DNA of 64,000 nt from Stercorarius parasiticus (taxonomy: Eukaryota; Chordata; Aves; Charadriiformes; Stercorariidae): contig VWZL01004643.1 in NCBI GenBank assembly GCA_013396915.1, forward strand, positions 363,322 to 427,321. Direction: 5' to 3'. How positions within the stretch are numbered: the stretch's first letter is position 1; the number at the start of each line of letters is the position of its first letter. Positions 47,231-59,900 of the stretch are shown here, piece after piece. Both the position numbers and the translations under genes were made by a program. Under the pieces are notes generated by a model. It was not told the origin of the DNA. It did not search any database and worked only from the letters and a program-made list of their open reading frames with translations.

Positions 47231-49484
47231 TATGTGGAAGTCCTGGGCTTATGGGCCACAAAGCCAAGGCACTGAGATTGTGGGATGTATCTGTATTTGC
47301 CACGGAAATGAGGAATTTGGCAGTCTGTGGGATGAAGAACTTCCTTCCTTCATCTTCTCTTCATTGGCCCTGCTGCTGTGTTGACTTGGTGCCTCTCTCC
47401 TTTTTCCAAAATGCTCTTCCCATCACTCTTTTTGGTTATACGCTCTTCCACATGCACCACGATGTCCTCAAAGGCCTCGGTGCTGCAGCTCTGGGTTCTT
47501 TTAAAGGATTTGGGTGGAAACCAGAGTCAGGGCGGGCACTCTCCTCCAGTGTCACTTCTGTTCTTTCTGCTGTTTTCCAGGAAAAAAAGCTTTTTCACGC
47601 CCAGTGGTATCATTGCAGTGTCTGGAGATGCCTCATCAATGTGGGTCTGCATAGAAATAAACTGGGAAACGTCTCCCAGACAAATCACCCTTTTCCATAT
47701 TGCTAAAGCAGAGCCGCAACTGGTCGCTTTTTCTGCCCTTGTGGAGTTACACGTGACTTCAGGCTTGCTCAGGTAATACTGGCTGCGAGATCAGAAACAC
47801 CAGTTCTGGACCCAGTTGCTTCTCCTGCATTGCCTGTCTTCAGGCTTCAGGAATAATTCAGACAGACATCCCTCAGATATGCCATGGTAGGTAGTTCACC
47901 CTGCCTTGAGCGCGGGGGAACCAGAATTGTCCTTCTCAAATTTTTAGTTGAAGGACTGCTACATCATTTCAAAATAACCCCAAGATTTGCAGATTCATCT
48001 AGTAGCAATTGCCAGAAGGTAGTGCCCATGCAATTGGTTGCCTTTTAGCAACTAGATTTTGTATGTTCGTTTGGTATCTGATTTTTTTCCCCCCCCTATG
48101 GTATGTTTGCTCTGTTTGGAGGAGCAGGACTACATCTGTATGTGTATTTCTTTCAGTTGTTTTACACGATATTGGTGGTACATAAACCACCACCACGCTA
48201 GGCTGTATGATTTTTTTTTTTCCCTCAATCATTTCACGCCCGATTTTGATAGGATCTCAAAATAAAAAACATCAGAGGGTACCGAAGTGACTTGGAGGTG
48301 CATGCCATGACAGTGTCCGTTTCCCACCACAGATTAGTCTTTTCTTTGTGATATGCAATCAAGACGTTGCAACTAGTCTGGAGTTTAGATTTCTGGCACG
48401 TGTATGGCCAAGATGTGCAAGAAAGCTAACACAAAGCAGTGTCAAGGCAGTGAAAGGGAGACGCAGTAAGAAAAAAAATAATCTGAGTGATGAATTTTCT
48501 GTAATGATTACCAAGAGTGGCGAAGAAAATTAACTTTGCTTAAGCTAGGTAAAAATTCTTGGGTTCTTCTGCCCAGACATGTCCTGCTGAACACTCTCGC
48601 CGCTTTCTCCAGTGGAGCAGAAAGCTCCAGCAGCATTCTTTGGATGCCATCCAGGGAGGGATGTGCGAAAGGGTCATTACTTTGTGCGTGACGTTCTGTG
48701 TTTGCCCAGGTTGCGTGTCACTGGGAGCGATGCAGAGCAAAGAGCAAATTCCTTCTAAAAGTGGTTTTGTGGAGGGGTAGAACGTACAGCTGCAGCCACC
48801 TCCAGATGTGTGATGAGGAAGGACTTATCTCCCCCGCCGTCCCTCCTAGCCTTTAAATACCATTCTCCAGCTCTAAGGTTCACCCCACAAGGCCCATTAA
48901 CACTTCCACGCAGATGTGTTTGGGTGCTGATGGGTCCCTGATTCATTTGGTTTAAAAGCAAAAACTTGCTTGCAGCTGGTTGAAAAATCAAGGGAGACAT
49001 TTTGCAGAAGTAATAATAATGTTCAATGAAGAAATCCCTGGTGGATTTTCTCAACCTTTGCTGCTTAATGAACCAACTGATTCAGCCCGTAGTGTTGAAA
49101 TAATCCTTCCAAGGACGTTAAAGCACGGTCCCCATTAAGCCAGGGGAAGGATTTTACTGCAGAACTTTTGTTAATGAAGCAAGATTTTGTTGTCAGAGGA
49201 AGAAATGGGGCTTTCTCTGACCTTGCTTTTAGGTGCAGGTGAATTCATTTAGATTTCTTTCCCTGCATTTTAGGCTGACACCTAATCATCAATATACTTT
49301 GCAATGTTTCTTTCTCTTCTTTTGTTATTAAATGAGGGACGATGGAGAGGTCTGTAGAAGGGGAATCCCCCGAGTCCTGTTTAATACAAAGACAACACCT
49401 CCTTCAGCTCAGGAAATCCCTGAGCTGCGTTTTTTTTGACTCTGGGAGAATATTCTGGGGGAAGGAAAAAAAAAAAAATCACAG
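47231..49484. other. Non-coding stretch, no gene seen
   Basis: An open frame of about 159 residues on the plus strand (47227-47706) has no domain and no defensible flanking exon. It crosses a good acceptor-like site (tctgctgttttccag) near 47580 without a downstream donor. A T run lies at 48211-48221 and an A run at 49466-49478. Confidence 0.55.
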
Positions 49485-49620
49485 CATGTTTATTGTATTC
49501 TTAAACCCTTCCCTAGCTGTCTGCTTTTGGCCACTTCTAGTGACAAAATGCTGAGCTAGATGGACCTTGGAAAAGCCGTTATTACACTCGGCGTCATCAG
49601 GTCCTTCCTATGTCTTTTAA
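49485..49620 (+). mobile_element. Old CR1/L3-type LINE 3' end
   Basis: 'ctgcttttggccacttctagtgacaaaatg' followed by CTGAGCTAGATGGACCTTGG and then a decayed tail ending TCCTTCCTATGTCTTTT follows the 3' end of ancient CR1/L3 elements ('...ttggccac...gacaggatactgggctagatggacctttggtctgaccca...ttcttatgttctta'). Only the last ~130 bp is recognisable. The A run upstream at 49466 may mark an unrelated insertion. Non-functional fragment. Confidence 0.65.
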
Positions 49621-52600
49621 TTAGTGTCATAGAGGGACAATTGCACAGAGGGTTTTTTTGTCATCTTCATCATCCTGCTTTTCTTCTCACCATTCTTCTG
49701 GCAACCTCTTAGCTTACAACTGGCTTTTCCTCTGGCTGTGGTACCACTAGCCTTTCTGAAGAGGTCAGTCTTGGATGGGCTAAAGCTGTGCGCAGCTGCT
49801 TTCGTGGGGTTTTATCACCCACCCTCCAGAGCCCTCCTGAGGATGCTCGAGCCTCCAGTGTTTGAGTGCTTTCCTCTTGGGTACCGCTGCTGCCAGAGCA
49901 GTGTCAGCTCCATCACGGAGCGTCGCAAATCTTCTTCTCCACCTTTGCAGATGAAGAGTTTCCTATCTATGTGCCCTTTAATGTTGACACTCCTCTCCCA
50001 AATTGCAAGAGAAGGGACTTCAATGAATAACAACCATGTGTGGGAGGAACAGACTCATATCAGGAACCCTGCTGATTTGAATGGCAAAGCTGAGATCTGT
50101 GGGGGAGTGATGCACTGACGTGTTCAGGACCTCCACAAATTCAGAAGCTTTGGGTCCACATAGGACCCTCAGAATACATGCAGATTTAGTTCACTATTCA
50201 CTAAAGAACACTTCTCAAAATAAAAATAGGGATGTTGGTTGAAAATCCTTCCCTTGTTGAATCTGAAGACAAAATTCCCCTTCCCTTAGGTAGGACCAGG
50301 ATTTCCAACCTTGTAAAAGCCTATGTTTGGCCTCTGCCTACCTTCGAGCAGCCAGGAGGTGAAGAAAGGTGGTCCAGAGTGAACCAGACAAGCTGTAGGT
50401 GAAGCCTGTTAGCAGAGAGGCACTCAGAAGGAGACAGTGTTATCCTCTTTCCCATCAAAGCCATCTGGCTTTCAGTTGCCAAACCTGTGCCAAGCCCCAG
50501 TGACCTTTCAGACTCATCACTGTGCTTAGAAAATTTACAGTGGAAAAAAGCTACTTCTTGCGAGGAAACTCTTGCTCCTTCCTCCCAGGAGAGCATCTAG
50601 CCGCAATGACTCATACATTCATCATCCTGGCTTCCCGTAACTATCCAACAGTGGCTACAACGCAAAGGCTTGGGGAGAATCCGTGCTTGCTTGCCTCTGA
50701 GATAGGGTGATGTAAGCTCCTGCTCTGGCTTCTCCTGGCTTTCCAGACTGTTCAAAGTTCAAAGCTTTAGTCTCATCACTCCATCACCCAGCAGGCCAGC
50801 TCTGGCTCAAGCACCAACTTGCCTCTCCTGAAGTGATGACATTTTAAAAGGGCTTTGGAATGACGAAGGTCCCAGAGTCCTGGAGGAAATGGAGGTGAAG
50901 TTCACAGACAGTCAGGACCCAAGTTTCCAGAAGATCTGCCTAAGTCACTGTCTGCCTGTTTTCAGGCAGAGCTGCAAACCACATTTAGCATTTGCAGTGG
51001 AGCTGCCGTGAAGATTTTCTTTTCAAGTTGCCAAGATGTTCTCTACAAGGTACCCTGTAGAGTAACCCTTGGAGAAGGAATTCTGTTATTCTGGGTAAAT
51101 GGAAAAATAAGTACACTGAAGTCAGGAGGGAGACTACTGCTTCTCAAGTAGAAGAGGAGCTGAAAAATGAACTGAAGAGATGGGTCCAAGCCCTGAAGTG
51201 GCATTCGGGTCAGATTTCAAACACCTCAAAAATCCATAAGTGGATTTGTACGTGAGCCCCATTAAAAAGTTCAAGGTCTCTCGGAAGACCGGGGGGTTGG
51301 GTTTGGATTTTGAAGTTTCCTGCCTCCACCAGATTTAGATGTTCTCTGATCTGGGGCTTTGTTCAGGTCTGTCTCCGATTATAGAGCCGTGAACGAATAG
51401 GTCTGTTGAGGAAGCCACGTTGGCTGGTCTGCGTGAGCCACTGCCTTCCTTCAAATAGATCAAGAGACTCAACAGAGTTTTGTGCTGGGGAACATGAGAG
51501 CAGCACCAAGGCATTTGACATGAGGTTGTTTGAATGTTAGTGGTTTTTGTCTGTGGGACTCTTTGTGTCCTCCGCTTTCAAAATTCTTGACTGTTCCTCT
51601 GAATTCAAACCACATGGATGTTTTCCTGATGTCAGGTAGATGCAGTCAGATTCCTCCAGCTGCCAAGTGCAAGGTGAGATCCCAACCAAGTATGTGGCAG
51701 GCTTTTTTGGAAAAGGGCTCCATCACCTCCAGAGCTCCCAAGGAAAAATTAGTTACCCATAAATTCCCACAGCAGGCAAAACAGACTCGAACCAAAAGCC
51801 TTGATGTAAATCTAAACCATGATGTTCACTGGGGTAAAAACTGTCCTTTTATGTGAAGCAGCCTGGATCTGAGAAGTGCATGAAAGCCAAATCTGAAGTC
51901 AGTCTTAATAAAAACTTGCTGTGCTGTTGGATTGCTTCTTGGCCTTTCCCTCCATCCCTCTCCCTTGAACTTCTCCAGCGTGCAACCTCTGCTGGGATAC
52001 TCGCAAGCTATAATCCTCCCTGTGATATTTCCAGGAGACCTGCGACTACGAGAAGACAGTTCTCTGCCTCGGCTCAGTTCTTCACCTTTTAGCCCTCGGT
52101 GGATGCCAGCAGCATAAGGAGGCTGCGAGCATTTGTGGGATGAGGAAAGTTGTCCACAATGTGCCTGAATTCATCTTCCCCTTCACAAGGCGAGCACACA
52201 GCACAGGCTACCTAGAGAAGGATGAACGGAAAATAAACAGACATGGTGGAATACTTTCTTTGTTTTTCCCTGGGGGATGGGCAGCTGCCAAGCAGAGCTC
52301 CGTTCTGCAGGGCCGAGGACCGATCTATGCCCTTTTTGTTCCCACCCTTTTCAAAGAGTTTACATTTATAGGCTTTCAAGTGAATGGATGCGCTCCCAGG
52401 AGCACAGCTCACACGCCAAGCCGGCTTCACAAGGAGCACTTCTCTGGGGCGAGGACACTGCGGTCTCAGGCTGGGTTGCGAGCGGTGCAGCCCTCTTTAT
52501 TTGGCTGCCTCCTGCCAGGCAGGAGCTCCGATTAAGATCACAGGCAGGCAAAAGGAGTGCTAAGAAGGAGAAGAAAATGGGCCAAAAAATCTCCCTTGCC

Positions 52601-55600
52601 CCCATATCAGGTTTGAGTCTCCGAGCAGTGGAAAGGGAAAGCACTGCTTTCCAAAGCAGCCAACTGATACTGGGGGGTTTTCAGGGGCTGATTGTACTCG
52701 GGGAATTGATTGTAGCATCTCCTCTGGTGGCTGCCCCAGGTTTCTGGCTGCCTATTGCAGGGTCACGCTGCTGCCTTCACCGTTGGCATGAGCCCGGGGT
52801 GTCCAGCTGAGGACCGGTGCGTTGGGAGTCAGGGAGGTGTTTGCAGGAGGTGTTGATTATCTCCGGTTACTCCATCCCAACAAAAGTTTTGGGGCCTTTG
52901 GGGTGGAAAGCTCTACCACCAGAGCACATGGGAACAGAGCAGGGCTTTTCTTTCCCACCAAATCTCTTCTTGATTTATTACGCGCCTGCTCAGCAAGGAG
53001 GAATGCCAGCGCTGCAAGGATTGCGTTATCTGGGTTGTGCTGTTAATGAGGCCATCATGTTGATTAAGCATCAGCCTGGAACATTATCTCGGAGAGGTCC
53101 CTCTCTCCCTCTGCAGTGACTGACACTCCTCCCTGAACAGACAGACCAGGGAAAGTCCTCAAGACTCATTGTTTGGGATTAAAATAAATAGCAGTTGAGG
53201 TGGAGCAGGGCTGGTGGCAGATGTGTGAGCAAGATTGCACAACTTCTTGCAGCTGAGGACAGAGCTGCCCAATTAAAACCAGCTACAGATGAGGAAAAGG
53301 GTGGATGCATGAGAAAGTTCATTAGGGATAATAAATAATTAGGTGCGAAATACCTAGGAGTGGCTCAAGTCAAGGGATGCAGAGAGAGTGGGAGAATGGA
53401 TGGAGAAGGGATCTTGTTTAGCACAAGTTAAATCTGCGGGCTGTACTTTTCGGTATGAAGCTGGCAGCGCTGGCATAGAGAAAGCAGGTGACTTGGGAAA
53501 TCGTTTGATTTCCTTTCCTTCCCCTCCAGCTTTTTCCCCAGCGGCGATGATCTGCCAATTCAGCGCTGAGTAAAAGTGACACATCTGGCAGTTTTACCCA
53601 GGAACTCCAGCCCAAATCTCTTTGCTTTGCTAACAACTCAATATTTTGTCATATTCTGGGCCACCCGTGAAGCTCAGAGAAGTTAGAAATGCCAGCAAAT
53701 CTGCCTATCTCGCTCTGCTGGAGGGATCTGGCAGCAATGGAGGTGGTCACGAGCTGCAGCTTGTGATGGTCCCCCACCACTTCCAGCTGATGGGCATGTG
53801 CTAAGTTGGATCCTCGCGTGGCAGTCACAACCTCCGCGATGTGTAAGGTCACGATGTTGAAGGTGGCTTCTGGGAAGAACAGAGGCAGGCTTGTCGGGGA
53901 TCGAGTTGGTTTGCATGGCTTTTAGCTGCTCTTGGGAGTCGGTGGTGGGGCGGAGGAAGGGTGCGATCTGCTTTAGCATCTCCACAGATGCCCATCACGA
54001 CTGCCTGGGAATTGTCCCTTCAGTTGTCTCTACTCCAAGTGTGATAAGAGCAACTAAGGTTTCTTGGCGGGCCCTGCCACCTGTGCATCCTGACGGCATG
54101 CCTCTCCCTGCAGGAAGCAACAAGAACGGTTTCATCTCTCAAGGGGGCAGGGCAGGCTTTCTTCCAACAGGGAGTTTTAGACCCAGCCTGTCAACCTCTG
54201 GATCCCAGCTGTGACCGACTTTGGCTGCCCTGGAGAAGAATTTAATCTGACTCACTCATGCTCCTAGTTTTGATGATAACTGTGGTATGCAAACTGTCCA
54301 GAAATGTATCTTTTATTCGCATGTGTGTGCGTGGGCATGTATTTAGAAGAGAAATCAGCATGTTGGTTCCGTAATGGGGTTTGCAGAAATAAGTTTCCTA
54401 AGCTGTCCGTATTGCAATCAAAGCATCTCACTTGTTTGGTTGATGGTTGCGTGGGCTTCTCTGTGGGTCCGGCTTCAGGGGATGGTGCAGTTGGGAAGGG
54501 AGCACGTTTGCTGCCCAGGTTTTGTGCTGGGTAGGGGTGGGCATAAGGAAGGCAAGCTGAGGGTGCCTGTTTGGGGCTGAGTTGGGCCACCAACTCATGC
54601 TGAAGCCATCACTGAGTCACTTGCTCTGCCTGAACCCAGCAGCCTGCAAACCCTCCCCAAACTTCATCTCCTTGAAAGTACCAGATGTTGAACCCAGGCT
54701 GAGATTCCCAGGGCAAAAGAAACATGCTGTAAGCAAAGATTTGCTAAACACCAGCACCGTGAAATGTAGCGATGTCGGCAGGGAAAGCAAACCTGCACCT
54801 CGTGGAGCAGTAATACTCCTGAGGCACAGGAGAGAGTGATGCGAACACCACTCGGTTTTCAGACTGCTGCTTCTTAAATCAGCTGGAGCAGATGCCTTCA
54901 GCGTCCAGGAAGGGATGCTGCTGCTTCATGGGGCTTCTTCCATCTGAGCCTCTGTCAGCTGCAAGTTAAAGGGAAAACCAAGTGGAAGAGGTTCAGGTGC
55001 TGGCAGCATGTCCTCTGCTTGCAGATGTACAGCTGACATCTGCAGCTAGCTCTCCGATCCTCCTAAAAATCACCATCACCACCCCACTAAAGAGAACCCT
55101 GAAACACCTCCACATTTGAAATGTTCCCGATCCCTAAACTATTTTCCTTGCCTGCACTCGCCAGCGAACAACTAGAGGAATCAAAGAGGTTTTATGTTTA
55201 GTTGTTGTTTTTCAGTTTTGAGGTTTGGGGTTTTTTTTGTTCTAAAACGCAGCTTGTGCGTTAGGAATTGCTGAACGAGGTAATTGCTTAGTGCAGTCCC
55301 TTGGAGGGACTCTTTTTTTTTTTTTTTTCTTTTTTTAAGTGGAAAGAGGAGCGTGTTGATTTGGTCACGTGCCAACCAGGAAATACCAAAAAGCTGAAGA
55401 TGGACCTGTTACAAACAGGCTAACCAGCCTCAGATGTCCCTTGAATATTGGAATATGGAAGGTAATCAAGAGCACATGGGTCCTGTAAATAATGAGATTA
55501 TTGATAAATACACAGAAATAAAGCCATTTGGCTGCCTCAGTGAAACACTGAAGCCACTGGTTTCAGCTGAAATCTCTTAATTGCCCCCGATTGCCCTGTC

Positions 55601-55679
55601 ACGGGTGTTTTTCCTGCAGCCTGTCAAGATCTGAGGTTCTGTGCTGGGTTTTGCATCTCACGTGTGCCACAGTTCAATC
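49621..55679. other. Non-coding stretch, no gene seen
   Basis: No supportable gene. Frames up to about 177 residues (plus, 52277-52810) lack domains. The word CTCCTCTGGTGG at 52718-52729 resembles a CTCF half-match. At 53320-53345 'gggataataaataattagg' carries homeodomain-like words. A T run lies at 55312-55336. The remainder looks like ordinary intron or intergenic sequence. Confidence 0.55.
55312..55336. repeat. Poly-T tract
   Basis: T run with one C interruption. No linked element. Confidence 0.95.
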
Positions 55680-56130
55680 CTACACTTTCCTTCTGCGGAA
55701 GGGCCGGAGGAGTCGCTGGGGCAGAACGAAGATGCTGATGCTCTGGGGCATGAGATGTCGGTAGGAGAAAGGACGCTGTGGGGAAAAGCCCGAGGTGGAA
55801 GAGGCGAGCGCCCTTCCGAAGAAGCAGGGCGGAGATGCGAGCTGCACTTGCGTCCTTTCTCCTGCTTGACCGCTGTTCCTGCTGCTGCCTTTTCGGTGCT
55901 TGAGCCTAAAAAGCCCGGGGAGGAAGGAAGTGAGTCGGAGTTGGAAGGACCCTCGGGAAAGCTCACAGTCCTCAAAGCAGGGAGCCCGGAGTCGGGTTTT
56001 CAATCCCTCCTTTGGCATCCCTGCAAGCGCCGACCCCCTTTAAGGAGGAGGCTGCCGGGAGCCACAGGTGCTTGTGCGGGTTGTAAAGCCATCAGGTCGC
56101 TTGTCTCTATGCCGAAAGATGGATCAAGGA
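55680..56130. other. GC- and CpG-richer patch
   Basis: Noticeably more CpG than its surroundings (ggccggaggagtcgc, gaggcgagcgcccttccg, agcgccgac, tgccggg). A plus-strand frame of about 171 codons (55641-56156) and minus-strand frames over the same bases are both open, as expected for GC-rich DNA with few stops. Could be a small CpG island or alternative promoter, but no TATA box, initiator or downstream donor is convincing. Confidence 0.3.
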
Positions 56131-56779
56131 GCCTCTTTCTAGGCATCCAGCCTTGAAAATACTGGCCCCGTTTTTAATTCCTGTGTTTTTCTGGGGCTGG
56201 GACAAGGGTGTAGGCAGACATCAATGCGGTAAATGTGTATGCATACGTTTTTTCCTTTAGGGGAAGGAGAAGGGAGAACTGTGTCCAAAGCAAGATGCGT
56301 TCGCAGCAATGAGGATGGGGAGAGGTCTTCTATCACGTTGCATGGGACACAGGCACTCTGAGCAGCGGCTCAGCGGCAGGGTGGAAAGGACATGGTGTTT
56401 TGGAGATGTCTGGGGGGATAGGAGGCTGGCTGGACTTCACATTGCCCACCCCATGGCATGCTGCTGAGAGTGTAGGGTGGCGTTAACTGGGGGCTAGAGG
56501 GGAGTCCTACAGCCTCCTGCACTTTGAGGAGGTCCATCCTCAAGCCGGAGTCGCAGGCAGTGCTCCCGGACTTCGAGCATAGAGCAGGAGCACTGCATCC
56601 CCTGAGCCTGGATGGGAGCAATGGGCCGTGCAGTAGACGGTCTTCAAACCCTTCATTCTGTTGCTTCAGCATCACTGTTTGACCCCGAGCATTTCAGCTG
56701 GGAAATTCTGAGCCATTTTTAGCTGCCTGGCTGCAAAGGGGAAGGCAGGGAGGAGGGAGGGAGAAATACCACGCGGTTA

Positions 56780-56910
56780 GTATTACATCCCCGACACAAT
56801 GGGAACTTTTATTAGCAATTTTCCATTGTGTTGCAAATGGCAAAGATCATGGTTATATTTGCATGTTTCAGACTGTCCTGGAGAACTAGCTTTCCTCTGC
56901 GATTGGGTAA
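56780..56910. promoter_or_regulatory. Likely enhancer: SOX-POU composite plus octamer
   Basis: CATTGTGTTGCAAAT (56824-56838) matches the SOX-POU composite consensus CATTGTYATGCAAAT at 13 of 15 positions, with correct half-site order and spacing. A perfect POU octamer ATTTGCAT follows on the opposite orientation at 56857-56864. ACACAATGG (56794-56802) and CCATTGTGT (56823-56831) form a 9-bp inverted repeat, supplying a second inverted SOX-type word. The block is A/T-rich, unique and without an open frame, which fits a conserved neural or stem-cell type enhancer. Confidence 0.4.
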
Positions 56911-59900
56911 TAGTTTTCACATTGCATTAGGTTCCGCATTTGGAGCGGGGTACAAAAGCTGCAGCTGAAGAGCACCGGTTCTCCTGCCATCGGAGCCCGT
57001 CTTTCTGACCTGGTACTTCAACCTAGATAAAAACAGGTTGTAAGAAGCTTGATCTCTTTGCAGGACAGAGAAAGAGGAGGTGGCAGGTGGGCAGTACTTT
57101 TGCTCCCGAGGGTATTGATTGCCCTTCTCAGGCCAATAAAAATGCACGCGTTCCTGGCTAGAATAACAATAAGGATGTTTCTTTGCTCTAGGATAAGTCA
57201 GGATTTGACTAGATTTCTGCTTGGCTCTGCGGAGGACATGCAGCTATTGACAGCCTGAAAGAAATTAGGCCAAGAAAACAAAACAGAAACAACTGGGAAT
57301 CGTTGCAGCTTTCTGTCTGCAGTATTGCTTCCAGGACTGTAGGACCCAGGCGCTTTGACTCCGGGCCACAGCCCTGTGTTTTTTGGGTTGGTTTTTTGGT
57401 TTTGTTTTTTTTTTTTCCCCCTTTGAGATTTTGCACAGTGCTTTCCGCGGGGGAGTTCTGCACTGCGCTGCGGTCTGGATGAAGCTGCAATGTGCGTCTT
57501 CCCTATTGTGGGACCTGGAGCAGAGTGACCAAACCACTGGCTGGTGGCAGGATGGAGGCTGAAAGAGCTCTGCCTCTCCTCGTCTTCCCCTGCACGGCCA
57601 GGTATGGCTCAGGCACGACTCTAGTGCCAACGGTAAAAGTCACTGCAAGACCATTCCCCAGGTCCCTGATCCTCCTCTTGCAACTCTTCACAAGCTCTCT
57701 AGTCTCTGTGCAACACCACTATAGCAGAAATCCCCAGTTAAAGTATCTTGCTAAAGATGCTGAGGGCAACCTGCTCCCTTGAGCCTTGGTGCTTCTTCCC
57801 AAGAGAGGCAAATGGATGAGAATTTTTTGTGTGCGCTTTTTAGAAACCAGGAAGTTAACCTAGTTGACCTGAAAAATATTGTTAAACTGGTGTTGATCGC
57901 AGCCTTGGGTCTATTTTCTCTTCTTCCCCTAGCAGACTTCTCCTGTTTTTAGAGACTACTCTTGAGTCATTTTAGGGTTGTGCCAAACATTGGAAATGAA
58001 ACCCCATGTGCTGCAGAGAGGGGTTTCCTCACAAGGCTGAACTTTGCACCAGGGCTTTCTGAAGGTACTTGAGCTATAGGGGTGAGCTTCGTTGGGCTTG
58101 GTGCAATACAGGACCGGGTACCGTATGAACAAGGGACCCTCCCTGCACTCTGCTTTGCTAAGCCCAAACTCCGTCTCTGATGCATAAGCCCAAGGGAAAA
58201 AGCATATGTGTACTGTACGGAGGGAAGGTCAGAATGACGTTAGGGCTGCGGAGTGTCGATTTGTCCATTCTGCTCACAGAAACGGCCTTCATATTTTGTT
58301 ACCATCTGGACAGCAAATGTGCCCTCCTACGGAAACTTAGGTTTGACCTTTGCTCATTTTGTTTAAGAATGAATATAGGGCAAACGTGTAACATTTGCAC
58401 TAGGGATCTCCTGTCAGCACCACAGATAGGTCAGGAGAGCTGACTTGGCTGTCTTGCTTGTGTCATGTATTTAGGACATGTGTATATAAATGCATATATG
58501 TGAGTTTATTCTTTGTGTTTGGCTGAAGCTGGGGAAGACAGAACATCTATTTGAAGCAAGGCTATTCCTAATGTTATCATTTTACATCTGTGATTATTAG
58601 TTTTAATGGGAACAGCAAGTCCTACCATATGCTGAGAGCTCCACACAATGTGCTCCTTCATGGGGGTGGCACGGTCGTCATCAGGAGGCGAGCGTTATCT
58701 CCTGCGGGTCCTCTGATTCATGGCGCCTGTTGCACGGATCACAACCGTCAGTTAACCTGATCTCCTGCAGACCACGAACATGTTGTTTCTTGTTTCATTG
58801 GTCATTAGCAGAGATGAGTCGTGGTGTTCGGTGATCTCTGATATTTGGGCTGTTCAGATGGTGGGCTGGTGACCGGCAGCCTTGCGCAGCTCGAGCTTGA
58901 TGGAGCAAGCCAGGATGAGTCCCTCTCCATAGCCATTGACTGGATTTGGCTAACAGGAGCTGGAACATAGCTGAGACCCCTGCCCGCAGGCCTTCCTTCT
59001 TCTTTCCCTTTAGAAAGTCAAACATCAAGCCAAAACCCAGCATAACCTGTAAGCAAAGACTTGGAGCTCTTTTTTGGAGGGGAAGGAAAGGTCAGCCTTC
59101 CAGCTGACCCTGGTAGCTTGCCACCAAAACAGATTGGGGAAGCAGAGTTGAGCTCCTTAACACAAAATGAAGAGGTTTAGTTGGTTAAACATCTCTTGAG
59201 GATTGGAACTATTGCCATCGGTGTTGGGGCACGCACCACACCCCCACACACCTCCCCGCGTTCGGCTGGCTTTGTACGAGCTCGCAGCTGCCCCAGCTCC
59301 ATCCATCGCCCGTCAGCTCCCTGCAGCGTCCCTACAAGGTGCTGCTACTCACTTTATAGTGTTTAAATGGGTCTTGCCAAGATTAAATTGGAAAATAAAC
59401 CCCCATGGCTCAGGCTTGAGCTGTTGAGATTATGAAGATTGATCAAGTAGCACAATTAAATGTATTTATTAAATAAATGGGTGATTTATCTTTTTGTTTT
59501 TCCTTGCGTTGCACCCCCAGGGATGATTCTGAGCTGCCTCTTGCTGGCTTTAGATGGGGTCCTACTGCGCGGATGCTAGCACAGGCAAGGGCTGAATTGA
59601 GCCTTTGCTTTGGACTACTGAGCTAGACCAGCCGGTTTCGCTTTTTTGGGTTGGTACATGGTTTCGTTTGCCCGTTTTCTCCAGCTGAAAAGCTGCCCAG
59701 CGCGGGTTCTTCCAGACAGGCCTGGGGGTGTTTCCATTTGTGCCAAGAAAATCAGGCTTTGACAGTAAAAACAAAACAAACCAACTTCATCCTCCCGTCC
59801 CATGTCTCCCCCAATAAATTAAAAAGCACTTCTCTCTTATTTTTGGGGTTTTTCTTGGGGTTTTTTGTAACGCAGCTTTTGTTTTAAAATGCGAAGCCTG

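Noticed and set aside
55641..56156. 171-codon frame in the CpG-rich patch
   Set aside because: Long frames are expected where stops are rare in GC-rich DNA. The minus strand is open too and there is no domain.
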